DNA of 64,000 nt from Acaudatibacter sp963835495 (GCA_963835495.1 CAWIFQ010000005.1:496001-560000), one strand, 5' to 3'; positions 9,999 through 19,222 are shown, counted from the stretch's first letter. Made by a program: numbers and translations. The notes: a model not told the origin generated them from the letters alone.

Positions 9999-10616
9999 CT
10001 AGGCGCTCGCCGCCGCGCTTGGCCGCGCGCCGACCCGCGCCATCCAGGCGGTGAGGTTCTTGTTGGCGGGATCGAGCGCCTGGCCGACCTCGGCGGCAAA
10101 GGTGAGGAACACCCACAGATGGATGTCGGCGAGGGTGAAACGGTCGCCGGCGATGAACTGGCGGCCGGCGATCAGTCCGTCGAGCTCGGTCAGCTTGTCG
10201 CGGGCGATCTTCTTCAGGTCGTCGGCGGCCTGCGGGATGCAGTGAACCCGGTTCTGGAACAGCGCGAGGCCCTCGGCGAAGCGGAAGCCGTTGGTCAGCG
10301 GCTCGATGATCGCCAGGTCGGTCCGGCGGGCCCACATCCGCGTCACCGCACGCTCCTCGGGCGTCGTCCCGATCAGCGGGGGATTGGGATGGATCTCCTC
10401 AAGGTACTCACAGATCGGCAGGATCTCGGCCAGGAACACGCCGTTGTCGAGCTCCAGCGTGGGAGTCTGGCCCTGCGGGTTGCGCGCCAGATGCTCGGCC
10501 TGGCGGTTCTCGCCCGCCATCAGGTTCACCTCGACCCGCGGAATGTCGATGCCCTTCTCGGCCATGAACATCTTGACGACCCGCGGGTTGGGCCCGATCG
10601 AATTGTAGAACTTCAT
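9999..10616 (-). CDS. Glutathione S-transferase family protein
   Basis: The start is ATG 10616, with AGGAGG ten bases upstream. The 205-residue protein has a thioredoxin-fold N-terminal domain (MKFYNSIGPNPRVVKMFMAEKG) with the conserved cis-proline segment GQTPTLEL near residue 56. An all-helical C-terminal domain follows, with the N-capping motif FIAGDRFTLADIHLW. These enzymes conjugate or isomerise using glutathione in the cytoplasm. The substrate is unknown. It lies about 210 bases upstream of secA on the same strand and is divergent from the PpiC-type gene. Confidence 0.88.
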   Translation of the reverse strand: MKFYNSIGPNPRVVKMFMAEKGIDIPRVEVNLMAGENRQAEHLARNPQGQTPTLELDNGVFLAEILPICEYLEEIHPNPPLIGTTPEERAVTRMWARRTDLAIIEPLTNGFRFAEGLALFQNRVHCIPQAADDLKKIARDKLTELDGLIAGRQFIAGDRFTLADIHLWVFLTFAAEVGQALDPANKNLTAWMARVGARPSAAASA

Positions 10617-10687
10617 GGCTCGTCCTCCTGCCGCCCTTGACGCGCCGCGCCTCTCAGGGCCATGCGCGGCGGCGAAGGAATACGGCC

Positions 10688-11650
10688 GTGGCCTGCAATG
10701 CAAGTCTGTCCTGGGGTAAGGCGCGCGTCTTCGCGACGGCGGCGGCGCTGTGCCTGCTCGCGGCCTGCTCGCCGCAGCTGGCGGCCCAGCATCCGCCGCA
10801 GCCGGGCGACAAGGCGGTGGCGACCGTCAACGGCCAGGCGGTGTGGGCGTCCGACGTCAAGCGCGAGGCGGTCGCCGAGGGCCTGATCGCACCCGGTGAT
10901 CCGCTCGACGTCTCCTCCGACCTGTTCCGCCAGGTGCTGGACGAGGTGATCGACACCAAGGTGCTGGCCGCCGAGGCGATCTCGCGCCGGCTCGACAACG
11001 ATCCGCTCGCCCAGCGCCGCCTGGCCGCGGCGCGCGAACGGGCGCTGGAAGACATCATGGTCGACAGCGTGGTCGGCAAGGCGATCAACCAGCACGCCGA
11101 GAACGCGCTCTATCAGGAGTTCCTGCGCAACCGCACGCCCGGCGAGGTGATCCACCTGCGCCAGATCGTGGTGGCCGCCGAACCCGACGCGGAAGCGGTG
11201 AAGAAGCAGCTGGCCGGCGGCGCGGCGTTCGAAGCGGTGGCGATGGAGCGCTCGATCGACGCGCAGACGCGCTTCAAGGGCGGCGACCTGGGCGAGATGG
11301 CCGCCGACACCCTGCCGCAACCGCTCGGCGAGGCGGTGAAGGGCGCGAAGGCCGGTCAGCTGGTCGGTCCGGTGAAGGTCGACGCCGGCTGGGCGATCCT
11401 GAAGGTTGACGACCGGCATCCGGAGGCGCCGCCGAGCCTCGATGCGGTGCGCCCGCAGCTGATCCGCTTCATCACCTACGACCAGATCAAGGACCTGGTG
11501 CTGACGCTGCGCAGCCACGCCAAGATCCAGAACCTGCTGCCGCCCCCGCCCGAAGTGCCGGGCGCCCTGACCGAACCTGCCTCGGCGCCTGCGCCGGCCC
11601 CCGCCAACGCGCCGGCGACGAACGCCGCGCCCACCCAGCCCGCCCGGTGA
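10688..11650 (+). CDS. PpiC-type (parvulin) peptidyl-prolyl isomerase, probable lipoprotein
   Basis: I choose GTG 10688 because GAAGGA lies nine bases upstream and the product then starts with a signal peptide ending in a lipobox (CLLAACSPQ). The 320-residue protein has a SurA-like helical N-terminal part (VATVNGQAVWASDVKREA), then a parvulin domain (HLRQIVV, GGAAFEAVA, GGDLGEM, GWAILKVDDR) and a Pro/Ala-rich tail. It should act in the periplasm or at the inner face of the outer membrane in protein folding. It sits four bases before argJ and is probably in the same transcript. Confidence 0.9.
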   Translation: MACNASLSWGKARVFATAAALCLLAACSPQLAAQHPPQPGDKAVATVNGQAVWASDVKREAVAEGLIAPGDPLDVSSDLFRQVLDEVIDTKVLAAEAISRRLDNDPLAQRRLAAARERALEDIMVDSVVGKAINQHAENALYQEFLRNRTPGEVIHLRQIVVAAEPDAEAVKKQLAGGAAFEAVAMERSIDAQTRFKGGDLGEMAADTLPQPLGEAVKGAKAGQLVGPVKVDAGWAILKVDDRHPEAPPSLDAVRPQLIRFITYDQIKDLVLTLRSHAKIQNLLPPPPEVPGALTEPASAPAPAPANAPATNAAPTQPAR

Positions 11651-11654
11651 CCCG

Positions 11655-13121
11655 ATGACCAAACCACCTGTCCGCACCCGGGTCGCCGCCAAGGCCGCCA
11701 GTCCGCCGAAGGCCCCGCCGAGGATCGTCTCACCCAAGCCGGCCGAGATCGTCGGCCAGACCCTGGAGCGCGCGCTCGACCCGTTGCGCAGCGCCTGGAA
11801 AAGCGCCGCGCTGCGCCGGGCCGATCGTCAGGCGCGCCAGTTCGAAGCCCAGAGCGCGCCTGCCACGATCACGACCGGCAAACCGGGCCTGAAGGTCTCG
11901 CCCAACGCCGTGCCGTTTCCGGCCATCGGCCAGATCGCCGGGGTGGAGCTCGCCGTCGGCCGGGCCGGACTCTACAAGCACGAGCGCAACGACGTGATGC
12001 TGATGAGCTTCGCCGAAGGCACGACCTGCGCCGGGGTCTTCACCCGCCATGGCGTCGGCTCGGCGCCGGTGGACTGGTGCAAGAGCCGCCTCGAGGCGAG
12101 CGGCGGGCGCGACATCCGCGCGCTGGTGGTCAACGCCGGCTGCGCCAACTCCTTCACCGGCCGGCCCGGCGCCGACGCCGCCCGCCGCGTCGCCTCGGCC
12201 GCCGCGAAGCGGTTCGACTGCCGCCAGGGCCAGGTGATGATGGCCTCGACCGGCGTGATCGGCGAGCTTCTCCCCGACGCCAAGATCACCGCGCGCCTGC
12301 CGGAGATCGCCAAGAGCCTGCGGCCCGACGCCTGGGGCGAGGCCGCCCGCGCCATCATGACCACCGACACCTTCGCCAAGGGCGCCGTCGCAGAAGCCGA
12401 GATCGAAGGCGAAAAAGTCCGCATCGCCGGCATCGCCAAGGGTTCGGGCATGATCGCGCCGGACATGGCGACCATGCTGGCGTTCGTGGCCACCGACGCG
12501 GCGATCGCGCCGGCGGCGCTGCAGGCGCTGGCCCGGCTCTACGTCCACACCACCTTCAACGCCGTGACAGTGGACGGGGACCGCTCGACCAACGACACCC
12601 TGCTGCTGTTCGCCACCGGCCAGGCCGGCGCGCCGCGGATCAGCCGGGCGGGTGACGCGCGCCTCGCGGATTTCCGGACCAAGCTGGAAGGCGTGCTGCT
12701 CGACCTCGCCCAGCAGCTGGTGCGCGACGGCGAAGGCGCGACCAAGTTCGTCAAGATCAGCATCACCGGCGCGCAATCGGCCGCGTCTGCGCGGAAGATC
12801 GCCCGCACCGTCGCAGAGAGTCCGCTGGTGAAGACCGCCTTCGCCGGCGAGGACGCCAACTGGGGCCGGATCGTCATGGCCGTCGGCCGCGCAGACGAGC
12901 CGGTCAATCGCGAGCGGATGAGCGTGAGGTTCGGCGAGCTATGGGCCGCCCGCGACGGCCGCGTCTCGCCCGATTACTCCGAGGCGAAGATGAGCGCCTA
13001 CATGAAGGCCAAGGAGCTGGAGGTCGCCGTCGACGTCGGCGTCGGCCGCGGCTCGGCGGTGATCTGGACCTGCGACCTGACCCACGGCTACATCTCGATC
13101 AACGGCGACTACCGCAGCTGA
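11655..13121 (+). CDS. argJ: Bifunctional ornithine acetyltransferase/N-acetylglutamate synthase ArgJ
   Basis: ArgJ recycles acetyl groups in arginine synthesis, moving acetyl from N-acetylornithine to glutamate. The self-cleavage site is visible in KGSGMIAPDMATML, where the Thr of MATML becomes the nucleophile of the beta chain. The oxyanion segment STGVIGE and the closing GYISINGDYRS are also present. At 488 residues it is longer than the usual 390-410 because of an N-terminal Ala/Pro/Lys-rich extension of about 75 residues ahead of the conserved NAVPFPAI. An argE-like gene is also in the window, so arginine synthesis genes lie close but not in one operon. Confidence 0.95.
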   Translation: MTKPPVRTRVAAKAASPPKAPPRIVSPKPAEIVGQTLERALDPLRSAWKSAALRRADRQARQFEAQSAPATITTGKPGLKVSPNAVPFPAIGQIAGVELAVGRAGLYKHERNDVMLMSFAEGTTCAGVFTRHGVGSAPVDWCKSRLEASGGRDIRALVVNAGCANSFTGRPGADAARRVASAAAKRFDCRQGQVMMASTGVIGELLPDAKITARLPEIAKSLRPDAWGEAARAIMTTDTFAKGAVAEAEIEGEKVRIAGIAKGSGMIAPDMATMLAFVATDAAIAPAALQALARLYVHTTFNAVTVDGDRSTNDTLLLFATGQAGAPRISRAGDARLADFRTKLEGVLLDLAQQLVRDGEGATKFVKISITGAQSAASARKIARTVAESPLVKTAFAGEDANWGRIVMAVGRADEPVNRERMSVRFGELWAARDGRVSPDYSEAKMSAYMKAKELEVAVDVGVGRGSAVIWTCDLTHGYISINGDYRS

Positions 13122-13130
13122 CGCCGAGCG

Positions 13131-14126
13131 TCAGATGTCGATCACCACCTTGCCGAAGTGGCCGCCGGCCTGCATCAGCGCCAGCGCCTCGGGGAGTTGC
13201 TCCAGCGGGAAGTGGCGGTCGATCACCGGCTTCAGCTTCGCCACCTCGATCGCGCTCACCATCTGCTCCACGTTCTCGCGGTTACCCACGGTGATGCCAT
13301 TGATGTGCAGGTTGCCGCCGAAGATGGCCGCGACGTTCACGTCCTTCACGAACCCGGAAAGCACGCCGATCACCGCGATGGCGCCGCCGAGCGCACAGGC
13401 CCGGATCGATTGCTGAAAGGTGTCCGCGCCGCCGACTTCGACCACGTGGTCGACGCCGCGCCCGCCCGTGAGCTCCCGCGCCGCCGCCGCCCAGTCGGGC
13501 GTCTGGCGGTAGTTGATGGTGGCGTCCGCGCCCATCGCCTTCGCCCGCTCGAGCTTGTCGTCGGACGACGATGTGACAATCACCCGGGCGCCGGCCAGCT
13601 TGGCGAACTGCAGCGCGAAGATGGAAACGCCGCCGGTGCCTTGCACCAGCACCGTCTCGCCGGCGGTCAGCTTGCCCTCGACCATCAGGCCGCGCCAGGC
13701 GGTGACCGCGGCGCAGGGCAGGGTCGCGGCTTCGACGGCGTCCCAGCCGGCTGGGACCTTGGTCACGCCCTCGGCGGTGAGGGCGATGGCCTCGCAGGCG
13801 ACGCCGTCGCGCGCGCCGCCGAGCGCCACAAGCCGCTGCGGCGTCGGACGTCCGGCGATCCAATTCGGGAAGAAGCTCGGCATGACGAGGTCGCCGACCT
13901 TGACGCGGGTGACCCCATCGCCGACAGCCTCGACCACCCCGGCGCCGTCGGAGAGCGGGATCAGCGGCCGCGGCGGCGCCATCATCGTGGCGGTGGCGAG
14001 GTCGCGGTAGTTGATCGAGGCGGCCGCGAGGCGGACCACCACCTCGCCCGGCCCCGGCTTCGGCCAGTCGCGTTCGACCAGCTTCAGGTTCTCCAGCCCC
14101 TGGCCGTCCAGCACCATCGCGCGCAT
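13131..14126 (-). CDS. Zinc-type alcohol dehydrogenase/quinone oxidoreductase family protein
   Basis: This 331-residue MDR-superfamily protein has a GroES-like N-terminal domain (GPGEVVVRLAAASINYRDL) and a Rossmann domain with VLVQGTGGVSIFALQFAKLAGARVI. The catalytic-zinc Cys/His pattern is absent at the usual N-terminal place, so an NADPH:quinone-reductase-like activity is more likely than a zinc alcohol dehydrogenase. The start at ATG 14126 (MRAMVLDGQG) removes a poor upstream extension that would run across the mutT gene. It is divergent from mutT and convergent with argJ. Confidence 0.88.
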   Translation of the reverse strand: MRAMVLDGQGLENLKLVERDWPKPGPGEVVVRLAAASINYRDLATATMMAPPRPLIPLSDGAGVVEAVGDGVTRVKVGDLVMPSFFPNWIAGRPTPQRLVALGGARDGVACEAIALTAEGVTKVPAGWDAVEAATLPCAAVTAWRGLMVEGKLTAGETVLVQGTGGVSIFALQFAKLAGARVIVTSSSDDKLERAKAMGADATINYRQTPDWAAAARELTGGRGVDHVVEVGGADTFQQSIRACALGGAIAVIGVLSGFVKDVNVAAIFGGNLHINGITVGNRENVEQMVSAIEVAKLKPVIDRHFPLEQLPEALALMQAGGHFGKVVIDI

Positions 14127-14214
14127 GGCTTCGTTCCCGTCTGACTTGTTCCGAGACGAGGTTCGAGAGCTGACGCCGGGTCCGTCAAACGCGACAGCCG
14201 CGGGCGCGGCGTGT

Positions 14215-14634
14215 ATGGCCTCGAAAATGACCTCGAAACCGCTCCTGCTGGTCGTTGCGGCCGCCCTGGTCGACGCGGAAGGCCGGATACTCATAGCTAA
14301 GAGGCCGCGTGGTAAACCGCTTGAAGGGCTCTGGGAATTCCCCGGCGGTAAGCTTGTTCCCGGCGAAACCCCTGAAGAATGCTTGATCCGCGAGTTGGCG
14401 GAGGAGTTGGGCATTAAGGTTACGCGGGCCTGTCTCGCGCCCTTTGTGTTTACCAGTCACGCTTACGATTCATTTCATCTGCTTATGCCACTGTACTTGT
14501 GCAGGCGCTGGGAAGGGCTGGTGTCTGCACTCGAACACGAGGCGATCGCATGGGTGAAGCCCAACAAACTCTTGGACTATCCGATGCCGCCGGCAGACGC
14601 GCCGCTCATCGCCTGGTTACGAGACTTTCTATGA
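14215..14634 (+). CDS. mutT: MutT/Nudix family 8-oxo-dGTP diphosphatase
   Basis: The Nudix box is complete: GKLVPGETPEECLIRELAEE followed by LGI, matching GX5EX7REUXEEXGU. At 139 residues, with the substrate-strand motif GLWEFPGG just before the box, it fits MutT, which removes 8-oxo-dGTP to prevent mutation. ATG 14215 and ATG 14227 are both possible starts and neither has a strong ribosome site. Its TGA overlaps the ATG of the flp pilin gene (ATGA at 14631-14634), so the two are probably translationally coupled. Confidence 0.92.
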   Translation: MASKMTSKPLLLVVAAALVDAEGRILIAKRPRGKPLEGLWEFPGGKLVPGETPEECLIRELAEELGIKVTRACLAPFVFTSHAYDSFHLLMPLYLCRRWEGLVSALEHEAIAWVKPNKLLDYPMPPADAPLIAWLRDFL

Positions 14635-14804
14635 CCTTCGGCCGCCTCCACGCGGACGTAAGCGGCGCGACGGCCGTGGAGTATGGCCTGATCGTCGCGT
14701 GCATCACGCTGGCCATCCTTGGCGGCATGCAGGTATTCGCGGGCAACGAGACGGCGATGTACAACCACATCAGCACCACGATCGTCGCCGCCACCACCCA
14801 CTAG
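14631..14804 (+). CDS. flp: Flp/Fap-type (type IVb) pilin subunit
   Basis: This 57-residue protein has a short polar leader (MTFGRLHADVSG) then the pilin hallmark ATAVEYGLIVACITLAILGG. The glutamate-tyrosine pair opens a hydrophobic helix that serves both as membrane anchor and as the pilus core. Flp pilins are cut by a prepilin peptidase before the ATAVEY segment and built into adhesive Tad pili. No cpa/tad genes are nearby, so this is an orphan pilin gene. Its ATG overlaps the mutT stop, which is unusual company. Confidence 0.88.
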   Translation: MTFGRLHADVSGATAVEYGLIVACITLAILGGMQVFAGNETAMYNHISTTIVAATTH

Positions 14805-14828
14805 ACCTCAGGCCTGAGACGCGCTCGA

Positions 14829-14850
14829 ACCGCGGAAGCGATTCCGCGGT
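14829..14850. terminator. Stem-loop after flp, possible terminator
   Basis: ACCGCGGAA (14829-14837) and TTCCGCGGT (14842-14850) make a perfect 9-bp stem with loop GCGA, 25 bases after the flp stop. No T-run follows on the + strand, so it may instead be an RNA-stabilising hairpin or an extragenic palindrome. Confidence 0.4.
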
Positions 14851-14906
14851 CTAGTCGCGAGTTGTTCGCGCTTCGCCGCGGACGCTAGGGCGGCTAGGCT
14901 CGGCGC

Positions 14907-15856
14907 ATGGACGGCGCCTACACGCTGACGCGCGACGAAAGCGCGGCGCTCACCCGCCGCGTCACCTCGCTGTCGGTCGCGGTCGCCACGATCCTGACCG
15001 TACTGAAAGCCCTGGTCTGGTTCGCCAGCGACTCGGTCTCGATCCTGGCGTCGCTGGCCGATTCCGGGCTGGACCTGCTGGCGGCGCTCGGCACCTTCTT
15101 CGCCGTCCGCTACGCCGCGGCGCCGCCGGACGCCGAGCATCGCTACGGCCACGGCAAGGCGGAAGCGTTCGCCAGCCTGGTGCAGGCCGGGCTGGTGTTC
15201 GCCTCGGCCGCGCTGATCGGCCAGGAGGCGATCAGGCACCTCGTGCGCCCGACGCCCATGGCCCAGAGCGGCTGGGCGCTCGGTGCGATGGCGCGTCTCG
15301 ACCTTGCTGACCGCCGGGCTGATCGCCGCCCAGACCCAGGTGCTGCGCAAGGCGCGGTCGGTGGCGGTGACCGGCGACCGCGCGCACTACATGGCCGACC
15401 TCGCCTCCAACGTCATGGCCCTGGTCGGCCATCGCCGCCACCGCGCTGCTCGGCTTCAACGGCTTCGACGCGCTGGGCGGCCTCGCGGTCGCCGCGGTGC
15501 TGCTCTGGGGCGCAATCAGCGTCTTCCGTCAGGCTTCGAACGAACTGATGGACCACGAGCTGCCCGAGGAAGCCCGCGCGCGCATCGTCGCCCTGATGAC
15601 CGAGGACCCGCGGCTGACCGACGTGCACCAGCTGCGCACGCGCGCCTCGGGCCCCTTCATCCACATCCAGATGCACGCCGACCTCGATCCGACGCTGTCG
15701 CTGGAGGTCGCGCACGAGGTGGTGGTGGCGGCCGAGAAGCGCGTGCTGGAGGCCTTCCCCGCCGCCGACATCATCATCCACCCCGATCCGCGCGGCCGCG
15801 CCGAGCCGCACGGCGGCGCTTTCGCGCGAGGCGCATGCGCGCGCGGCCGCGCGTAA
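14907..15856 (+). CDS. Cation diffusion facilitator (CDF) family metal transporter, two frameshifts
   Basis: Read across three frames, the protein has the CDF pattern. Transmembrane helices start at LSVAVATILTVLKALVWF, and helix 2 carries SILASLADSGLDLLAAL with the zinc-site DxxxD. HRYGHGKAEA follows, then GDRAHYMADLASNVMAL (the H/DxxxD site of helix 5) and a C-terminal cytoplasmic domain containing HQLRTRASGPFIHIQMH. Frame changes lie near 15285 and near 15425, each net +1, and the repaired length is about 315 residues. CDF proteins export Zn2+, Fe2+ or similar ions by proton antiport. The metal is not certain. Confidence 0.82.
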
Positions 15857-15904
15857 TCGAGTAAACGCGACCCTTAACGCCCCGAGCCCGCTTAGTGCCC
15901 GCGC

Positions 15905-16589
15905 GTGGACCGCACGCTGTACCATTTCCCGCTCGATCCCGCCTCGCGCCAGGCCCGGCTGGCGCTGGGCGAGAAGCGCCTGCCGTTCGAGCCGGTGGTG
16001 GTGCGCTACTGGGAGCAGCCGCCGGCCTTCGCCGCGCTCAATCCCTCGGGCCTGACGCCGGTGCTGGTCGAGGCGGATGGCGGGCGGCGCACGGTGGTCT
16101 GCGAGGTGCCGCGCGATCCTGGAACACCTGGAGGAGCAGCATCCGCGAGCCGCGAGCTGATCGGCCGCGACCCGGCCGAGCGGGCCGAGACCCGGCGGCT
16201 GCTGCAATGGTTCGACCGCAAGTTCGACTCGAGGTCAACGGCTACCTGCTGCACGAGAAGCTGGAGAAGCGGCTGACCAAGATGGGCGCGCCCGACCTCT
16301 CCAACATGCGGCTCGGCCGCGAGGCGCTGCGGGCTCATCTGGCCTATATCGAAAAGCTGCTGGCCGAGCGCGACTGGCTGGCCGGACGGCGCCTCAGTCT
16401 GGCGGACTTCGCCGCGGCGGCGCACATCTGTCGGTGCTGGACTATTTCGGCGACATCCCCTGGCGGGAGATCCCGGGCGCCAAGACCTGGTACATGAAGC
16501 TGAAGTCGCGGCCGTGCTTCCGGCCGCTGCTCGCCGACCGCTGGCCGGGCCTCGCCCCGGCGGCGCACTATGACGACCTCGACTTCTGA
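15905..16589 (+). CDS. Glutathione S-transferase family protein, several frameshifts
   Basis: A GST can be followed only by changing frame about four times. The pieces are: MDRTLYHFPLDPASRQARLA to LNPSGLTPVLVEADGG (thioredoxin fold with cis-Pro), then ILEHLEEQHPRA, then ELIGRDPAERAETRRLLQWF, then EVNGYLLHEKLEKRLTKMG to RDWLAGRRLSLADFAAAAH, then LSVLDYFGDIPW to the stop at 16587-16589. Changes fall near 16100, 16155, 16230 and 16430. Each piece is well conserved in character, which argues for sequence error more than decay. The 3' end overlaps the queG start by about 20 bases. Confidence 0.72.
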
Positions 16590-17626
16590 GGCGGCCGAAG
16601 ACGTCATCCGCACCGAGGCGAAGGCGCTCGGCTTCGACGCCTGCGGCTTCGCCCGCGTAGACCGGCCCTGGCCGGCGTCGGCGCGGCTGGCCGAGTTCGT
16701 CGCCGCCGGCCGCCACGGGACCATGGACTGGATCGAGCGGACCGCCGAGCGCCGCGCCCATCCCCGCGCCATGTGGGCCGACGCGCGCTCGGCGATCGTG
16801 CTGGGGCTCAACTATGGCCCCGACCGCGATCCGCTGGAGGCGCTGCGGGCCACGATCGCGCGGCGCGATCTCGGTCTACGCCCAGGGCGACGACTACCAC
16901 GACGCTGATCAAGAAGCGGCTGAAGCGGCTGGCCAGCGGCCTGCAGGCGCGGCTGGGCGGCGAGGTGAAGGTGTTCGTCGACACCGCGCCCTTGATGGAG
17001 AAGCCGCTGGCCGAGGCGGCGGGGCTCGGCTGGCAGGGCAAGCACACCAACCTGGTCTCGCGGGAGTTCGGCTCCTGGCTGTTCCTGGGCGCGATCCTGA
17101 CCACCCTTGAGCTGAGCGCCGGACGCGCCGTCCGGCGACCACTGCGGCGCCTGCCGCGCCTGCCTCGACATCTGCCCGACGGACGCGTTCCCGGCGCCCT
17201 ACCAGCTCGACGCCCGCGCCTGCCTCTCCTACCTGACCATCGAGCACGCCGGGCCGATCCCGGAGCGCTATCGCGCGGCGCTGGGCAACCGCATCTACGG
17301 CTGCGACGACTGCCTGGCGGTCTGCCCCTGGAACAAGTTCGCCCAGGCCAGCCACGAGGCGGCGCTGCACGCGCGGGACGCGTTGAAGACCCCGTCGCTG
17401 GCCGATCTGGCCGCGCTCGACGACGCCGCCTTCCGCGCCCTGTTCGCCAAGAGCCCGGTCAAGCGCATCGGCCGCGACCGCTTCGTCCGCAACGTGCTCT
17501 ACGCCATCGGCAATTCGGGCGACGGCGCGCTGGCCGGCGCAGCCCAGGCGCGGCTCGACGACGGGTGCGAGAGCCGTGCGCGACGCCGCCGCCTGGGCGC
17601 TGGAGCGGCTTTCCCGCGCCGATTGA
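16570..17626 (+). CDS. queG: Epoxyqueuosine reductase QueG, several frameshifts
   Basis: QueG performs the last step of queuosine tRNA modification, reducing epoxyqueuosine with cobalamin and two [4Fe-4S] clusters. Visible landmarks are KALGFDACGFARV at the start, SVYAQGDDYHD, WQGKHTNLVSREFGSWLFLG, the first cluster motif CGACRACLDICP and the second CDDCLAVCPWN. The gene is read in four stretches, with net +1 frame changes near 16860, 16907, 17116 (one extra A) and 17571. Removing four bases gives about 350 residues, normal for the family. Confidence 0.85.
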
Positions 17627-17636
17627 TCCCGATCAA
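17623..17636. promoter_or_regulatory. FNR/FixK-type box upstream of a cytochrome c gene
   Basis: TTGAT-CCCG-ATCAA is a perfect match to the FNR/FixK palindrome. Its centre (17629.5) would place an activated start near 17671, just ahead of the cytochrome c ribosome site. It overlaps the queG stop codon, so chance similarity is possible. Confidence 0.6.
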
Positions 17637-17686
17637 GGCGCGGCTCGCCGCGAGGATCGACCTTCGACGCCATGAGAGGCGCCGTC

Positions 17687-18052
17687 ATGCCATTTCGCTT
17701 CGTCCTGGCCGCGCTCGCGGCCATGGCCGCCACGTGCGCCATGGCCGCTACACTGGGTGACGCCGCTTCGATCCAGCGCGGCAGCGATCTGGTCCAGAAC
17801 GACTGCTCGATGTGCCACGCGGTCGGAACCGCCGGCGAAAGCCCCAATCCGCTGTCGCCCCGCTTTCGCGATCTGCACGAACGCTACCCGGTCGAGGACC
17901 TGGCCGAAGCGCTGAGCGAGGGCATCATGGTCGGGCACCGGCAGATGCCGCAGTTCCGCTTCGCGCCGGGCGAGGTGCGCGACATCATCGCCTACCTGCA
18001 AAGCATCCAGAGCAAACAGCACGCCGCGCTGAGCGCTGGGCCGCGGAGCTAG
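17687..18052 (+). CDS. Single-heme cytochrome c, exported
   Basis: I prefer ATG 17687 over ATG 17672 because AGAGG then lies seven bases upstream. The product begins with a signal peptide (MPFRFVLAALAAMAATCAMA). The mature part, about 100 residues, has one CXXCH motif (CSMCH near residue 42) and a likely methionine ligand in HRQMPQF, the layout of class I cytochromes c. It should be a soluble periplasmic electron carrier. A perfect FNR/FixK-type box just upstream suggests induction under low oxygen. It ends on a CTAG shared with the convergent argE stop. Confidence 0.85.
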   Translation: MPFRFVLAALAAMAATCAMAATLGDAASIQRGSDLVQNDCSMCHAVGTAGESPNPLSPRFRDLHERYPVEDLAEALSEGIMVGHRQMPQFRFAPGEVRDIIAYLQSIQSKQHAALSAGPRS

Positions 18053-19221
18053 CCGGCCAGCGCCTCGGCCAGGCGGATCATGAACGCCGCGCCGCGTTCG
18101 ATCTGGGCGATGTCGACATACTCGTCGGGCTGATGGGCCTGATCGATCGAGCCAGGACCGCACAGGACCGTCGGCAGGCCGGCCCCTTGAAACTGACCCG
18201 CTTCCGAGGCGAACGAGGCGACGCGGGCGGGGCCGTTGTCGCCGGCGAGACGCCGCACGAACGTCTCGGCGAGGCTGTCGGTCTCCGGCCGCAGCGGCGG
18301 CACGTCGGCCAGCTGTTCGATCACCACCCCGCCCTCTGGCGCGCGCGCCTTGATCTCGGCGTCGATCCGCGCCGCCAGGTCGAGGAATCCCGCGAGCTGC
18401 CGGCGCGCGTCCTGGCCGGGCAGGCCCCGCAGGTCGAACAGGAAGACGCACTGGCGCGCCAGGATGTTGCCGGCGGTGCCGCCGCTGATCCTGCCGATGG
18501 TCAGGGTCGGGTGCTTCGGCAGGAACGGCGATGCGGGATCGGCCTCCCGCTCGAGCCGGTCGGCGAGCTCGGCCAGGGCGCCCATCAGCCGCGCCGCCGC
18601 CATGTTGGCCGAGACGCCGAGATGGGTCTGGGCGGAATGTGCCTCGCGCCCGGTGACCGTCACCCGCCAGGCGGTGATGCCCTTGTGGCCGCTGACCACC
18701 TCCATGCTGGTCGGCTCGCCGACCACCACCAGCGCCGGCCTCGGCAACTCGCGGGCGATCACCTCGATCATCGCCGGCGCGCCGAAGCAGCCGATCTCCT
18801 CGTCGTAGGAGAAGGCAAGATGCACCGGCTTGGGCAGCTTCGCCGCCTGGAAATCGGCAACCGCCGCCAGGGCGAGGGCGATGAAGCCCTTCATGTCCGA
18901 AGATCCGCGACCGAACAGGCGGCCATCGCGTCGCGTCAGCACGAACGGGTCGCTGGTCCAGGCCTGGTCCTTCACCGGCACCACGTCGGTGTGGCCGGAG
19001 AGCACGACGCCGCCCTCGGCGTCCGGCCCAACGGTGGCCAGCAGGTTGGACTTCGTGCCGGCGGCGTTGAGCACGCGCCGCGACGCCACGCCGCGCTCGG
19101 TGAGGTAACTCTCGACCCATTCGATCAGGGCCAGGTTGGACAGGTGCGAGGTGGTGTCGAAGGCGACCAGGCGCTCCAGGATCGGCGTGGCGCGGGCCGC
19201 CAGATCCTCAGCCCCGGCCAC
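18049..19221 (-). CDS. argE: Acetylornithine deacetylase (ArgE-type M20 metallohydrolase)
   Basis: This 390-residue M20 peptidase-fold protein has the metal and catalytic motifs SGHTDVVPV, GRGSSDMKGF, SYDEEIGCFGA (catalytic Glu) and a late His in DQAHQPDEYVD. The family removes an N-acetyl group from acetylornithine to give ornithine. Because the organism also has ArgJ, ArgE would be redundant in the cyclic pathway, so action on another N-acyl amino acid is possible. The GTG start at 19221 comes one base after the FKBP stop, so translation is probably coupled. Confidence 0.85.
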   Translation of the reverse strand: MAGAEDLAARATPILERLVAFDTTSHLSNLALIEWVESYLTERGVASRRVLNAAGTKSNLLATVGPDAEGGVVLSGHTDVVPVKDQAWTSDPFVLTRRDGRLFGRGSSDMKGFIALALAAVADFQAAKLPKPVHLAFSYDEEIGCFGAPAMIEVIARELPRPALVVVGEPTSMEVVSGHKGITAWRVTVTGREAHSAQTHLGVSANMAAARLMGALAELADRLEREADPASPFLPKHPTLTIGRISGGTAGNILARQCVFLFDLRGLPGQDARRQLAGFLDLAARIDAEIKARAPEGGVVIEQLADVPPLRPETDSLAETFVRRLAGDNGPARVASFASEAGQFQGAGLPTVLCGPGSIDQAHQPDEYVDIAQIERGAAFMIRLAEALAG

Positions 19222-19222
19222 C

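Noticed and set aside
14829..14850. Strong intrinsic terminator
   Set aside because: The stem is perfect but no T-run follows, so I list it only as a possible one.
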